From Bacillota bacterium (lineage in GTDB: Bacteria; Bacillota; DTU025), in assembly GCA_012842765.1 (NCBI GenBank), contig DUWJ01000366.1, forward strand, positions 1 to 8,408: DNA of 8,408 nt, written 5' to 3'. Positions 7,074 through 8,408 of the stretch are shown in pieces. Under the pieces are notes generated by a model, which did no database searches, was not told the DNA's origin, and was given only the letters and a program-made list of their open reading frames with translations. Numbering within the stretch: the stretch's first letter is position 1; every line of letters begins with the position of its first letter. The position numbers were made by a program, and so were the translations under genes.

Positions 7074-7208
7074 GGGCAATCCGAAGGAGCCTTCAAACGT
7101 ATGTGGCGGTTTGACTCGTATTTGCTGTATCATTAAGTAGAACGCCCCGCATGGGCAATTGCAACGCATAGCCGCTGAAATGCTTACGACCGCCTATCTG
7201 GCAGACAC

Positions 7209-7214
7209 AGGAGG
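7209..7214 (+). promoter_or_regulatory. Ribosome binding site for the B3/B4 gene
   Basis: AGGAGG with a 9-nt spacer before ATG 7224; it fixes the start. Confidence 0.7.
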
Positions 7215-7223
7215 AATCGGCAC

Positions 7224-7964
7224 ATGAGATTTCTGATCGATCCTGAAGTATTCGAGGTATTGCCCACTATGTGCATTGGCGTTGTTGTGGCGCACGGCAT
7301 CGACAATACCCAACTCCAATCAGACAATGCTCAGAAAATCAGTGCTCTTCTCAGTAAAGCTATGCGCCGAACTAGGGCCAAGTTTGCGGGGACAAATGTG
7401 AAGGAGCATCCTGACATCGTACCCTACCGAGAGGCATTTCGGGCGTTGGGATATAACCCGAACAAGTTCCCCTGCTCGGTTGAGGCCCTCACATCCCGGG
7501 TAGTCAAAGGGAGCGATCTTCCCGACATAAACTCCGTTGTGAACCTTGTAAACGCCGTGTCGCTCGAGCTCGCGTTGCCAATGGGGGCGCACGACCTCGA
7601 CTCCATCTCCGGCGATCTCGCGGTGCGATTCTCGCGCCAAGGCGAACTCTTCACCCCGCTCGGTGAAGCTGAGCCCGAAGAAGTCCCGGCAGGAGAGTTG
7701 GTGTATGCCGATGGACGGGAAATAAGGACAAGGCGATGGATATGGCGGCAGAACGACCGCGGAAAAGTGACAGAGGAGTCAAGGAACATCTTCTTTCCCA
7801 TAGATGGGTTCACAGACCGCAATCGTGATGCTGTTGAACGGGCTATGGCCGAACTCGCCGGCCGACTCGAAGAGTTCTTCGGTGTGGCAGCGCACCAATA
7901 TTTCCTCGATCGAGACCGTAACTCGTGCGACTTGATGGCCTCAGTCGAACAAAAAAAGGCCTGA
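7224..7964 (+). CDS. Stand-alone B3/B4-domain protein (PheRS beta editing-domain family)
   Basis: Encodes 246 residues, most of them a B3/B4 domain (about 15-225), the module that in the phenylalanyl-tRNA synthetase beta subunit removes tyrosine wrongly attached to tRNA-Phe. Family marks are P-x-x-x-E-A-L-x-x-R-V-x-K-G (near 83-96), L-P-x-I-N-S-V-V-N-L-x-N-A-V-S (99-113), the L-P-M-G-A-H-D-L-D turn (118-126), G-D-L-A-V-R-F (130-136), F-T-P-L-G (143-147), G-E-L-V-Y-A-D (157-163) and R-R-W-I-W-R-Q-N-D-R (170-179) followed by K-V-T-E-E-S. No synthetase core is present. Free-standing members are largely uncharacterised; trans-editing or another nucleic-acid or amino-acid binding role is inference. 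The start is well supported by AGGAGG (7209-7214) 9 nt upstream. The only promoter-like pair I see is TTGACT (7111) with a poor -10, so regulation is open. The gene ends in a Lys-rich tail after a run of seven A's. Confidence 0.9.
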   Translation: MRFLIDPEVFEVLPTMCIGVVVAHGIDNTQLQSDNAQKISALLSKAMRRTRAKFAGTNVKEHPDIVPYREAFRALGYNPNKFPCSVEALTSRVVKGSDLPDINSVVNLVNAVSLELALPMGAHDLDSISGDLAVRFSRQGELFTPLGEAEPEEVPAGELVYADGREIRTRRWIWRQNDRGKVTEESRNIFFPIDGFTDRNRDAVERAMAELAGRLEEFFGVAAHQYFLDRDRNSCDLMASVEQKKA

Positions 7965-8043
7965 TTCGCAAGGACAAAGTGGATCTCGGGCTTCTCAAGA
8001 CAGGCTCGCTATGGGCCTCTGTTGTCAGAACACGAAAGTTGAG

Positions 8044-8150
8044 TCAGCACATAGCCCCGATGAAGCCAATTGTCTGAAGTTTTGCCACTCCTTTTCGGAC
8101 CGCCTTCACCAAAGGAGCAGCAAGGTCATAACTAACCTGAAGGTAACTCA
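8044..8150 (-). pseudogene. Possible 3' exon fragment of a gene split by the intron
   Basis: Directly after the inferred 3' end of the intron, one minus-strand frame stays open for about 35 codons to a TGA at 8044-8046, reading S-Y-L-Q-V-S-Y-D-L-A-A-P-L-V-K-A-V-R-K-G and on to F-I-G-A-M-C. It looks protein-like and may be the C-terminal end of an interrupted gene whose 5' part lies beyond the window. I do not recognise it, and a chance frame of this length is quite possible. No other gene is visible between 7965 and 8150. Confidence 0.2.
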
Positions 8151-8199
8151 ATCGAGTAGGGTGGCGCCAGGCGATCAGCCTGGCGTCATTCCTCTCACA
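8151..8199 (-). ncRNA. Group II intron domain VI
   Basis: Minus strand, directly after domain V. The core is a hairpin, GCCAGGC-loop-GCCTGGC (8184-8166 with a 5-nt loop), extended by further pairs toward 8191/8159. An unpaired A opposite position 8157, seven bases from the inferred 3' end, is in the right place to be the branch-point adenosine. Confidence 0.7.
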
Positions 8200-8230
8200 G
8201 AACCGTGCGTACGGGCCCCGTACACGGCTC
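8200..8230 (-). ncRNA. Group II intron domain V (31 nt, tetraloop shortened)
   Basis: The minus strand reads GAGCCGTGT (8230-8222), ACGGG (8221-8217), a single G (8216), CCCGT (8215-8211), the AC bulge (8210-8209), then GCACGGTTC (8208-8200). The 9-bp lower helix with the catalytic AGC triad, the 2-nt bulge and the 5-bp upper helix match the standard 34-nt domain V position by position, but the 4-nt GNRA loop is reduced to one base. Domain V holds the catalytic metal site for splicing; its GNRA loop normally docks into a receptor in domain I. Confidence 0.85.
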
Positions 8231-8254
8231 CTGGCAAACCTTAGTCACTTCGCT

Positions 8255-8408
8255 TCATAGAAAATTGGTGAGGTCAATCAGTCCTATCTCACTGAACCAA
8301 GCCTGAGGAAGCGCCATGTTGACCAGAGGACTTGCCGAGTTCCTCCATCGTCTCATGGATATCTTCAGGAATTCGCCTGAGTAGCCTCGCCTTCGAAGTG
8401 CTTTATGC
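8255..8408 (-). CDS. ltrA: Group II intron reverse transcriptase/maturase, C-terminal fragment (partial)
   Basis: The last 50 codons are visible, from 8407 to the TGA at 8255-8257; the rest lies beyond the right edge. The peptide contains F-L-K-I-S-M-R-R-W-R-N-S, then P-L-V-N-M-A-L-P, and ends W-F-S-E-I-G-L-I-D-L-T-N-F-L. This is the end of the DNA-binding (D) region of LtrA-type proteins, which helps the intron RNA fold and carries out target-primed reverse transcription at the insertion site. The protein stops right after this region, so it lacks the HNH endonuclease domain found in some relatives. It sits 25 bp upstream of domain V, as expected for an ORF in domain IV. The frame is intact in the visible part. 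Confidence 0.85.
   Translation of the reverse strand, partial: HKALRRRGYSGEFLKISMRRWRNSASPLVNMALPQAWFSEIGLIDLTNFL

Larger units (their letters stand above)
8151..8408 (-). mobile_element. 3' end of a group II intron (truncated by the window edge)
   Basis: On the minus strand, in the order expected of a group II intron: the C-terminal end of the intron-encoded reverse transcriptase/maturase, domain V, domain VI, and a 3' terminus C-T-A-C-T-C-G-A-T ending at 8151. The final AT fits the usual 3' A-Y. The intron's 5' part, most of its ORF and its 5' exon lie beyond the right edge. Confidence 0.85.

Noticed and set aside
7111..7139. TTGACT as a -35 box for the B3/B4 gene
   Set aside because: No acceptable -10 at 16-18 bp; TTAAGT and TAAGTA match the consensus poorly, so not listed as a promoter.
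1..8408. CRISPR arrays, rRNA or tRNA genes, insertion-sequence ends
   Set aside because: No regularly spaced direct repeats, no conserved rRNA segments, no tRNA cloverleaf and no transposase seen; the only mobile element is the intron at the right edge.

Overview
The window (8,408 bp, moderate G+C) looks like chromosomal DNA of a spore-forming, Gram-positive-type bacterium (Bacillota/Clostridia-like). The main evidence is a signal-peptide-less protein with three LysM modules and a GH18 domain, the architecture of spore coat/cortex lytic enzymes such as YaaH/SleL, together with strong AGGAGG ribosome binding sites, one of which sets a TTG start. I cannot name a species.

Layout. On the minus strand, from left to right: two neighbouring small secreted paralogues of unknown function (184-663 and 807-1298); a stretch of about 1.6 kb with no convincing gene (1299-2916) that carries inverted repeats next to the following gene's 3' end; a secreted alpha/beta-hydrolase with a long unrecognised C-terminal region (2917-4614); a gap containing a possible frameshifted small gene on the plus strand (4828-5075); and the triple-LysM GH18 protein (5161-6618), followed by a perfect 8-bp hairpin. 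On the plus strand: a short 55-residue ORF (6815-6982) behind a run of nine G's, then a stand-alone B3/B4-domain protein related to the editing module of phenylalanyl-tRNA synthetase beta (7224-7964). The right edge is the 3' end of a minus-strand group II intron: the last 50 codons of its reverse transcriptase/maturase (8255-8407), domain V (8200-8230) and domain VI, ending near 8151.

How the genes fit together. The four minus-strand genes are widely spaced, each with its own ribosome binding site, so they look like separate transcription units rather than one operon. Three encode exported proteins; the fourth is probably delivered to the spore surface. The plus-strand pair is not obviously linked to them. 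The points most worth a second look are the group II intron domain V that has lost three of its four tetraloop bases, the interlocked inverted repeats at 2786-2898, the paralogous secreted pair, and the unassigned C-terminal half of the hydrolase. I did not find a coherent multi-gene system that I could call new; that would need homology searches.
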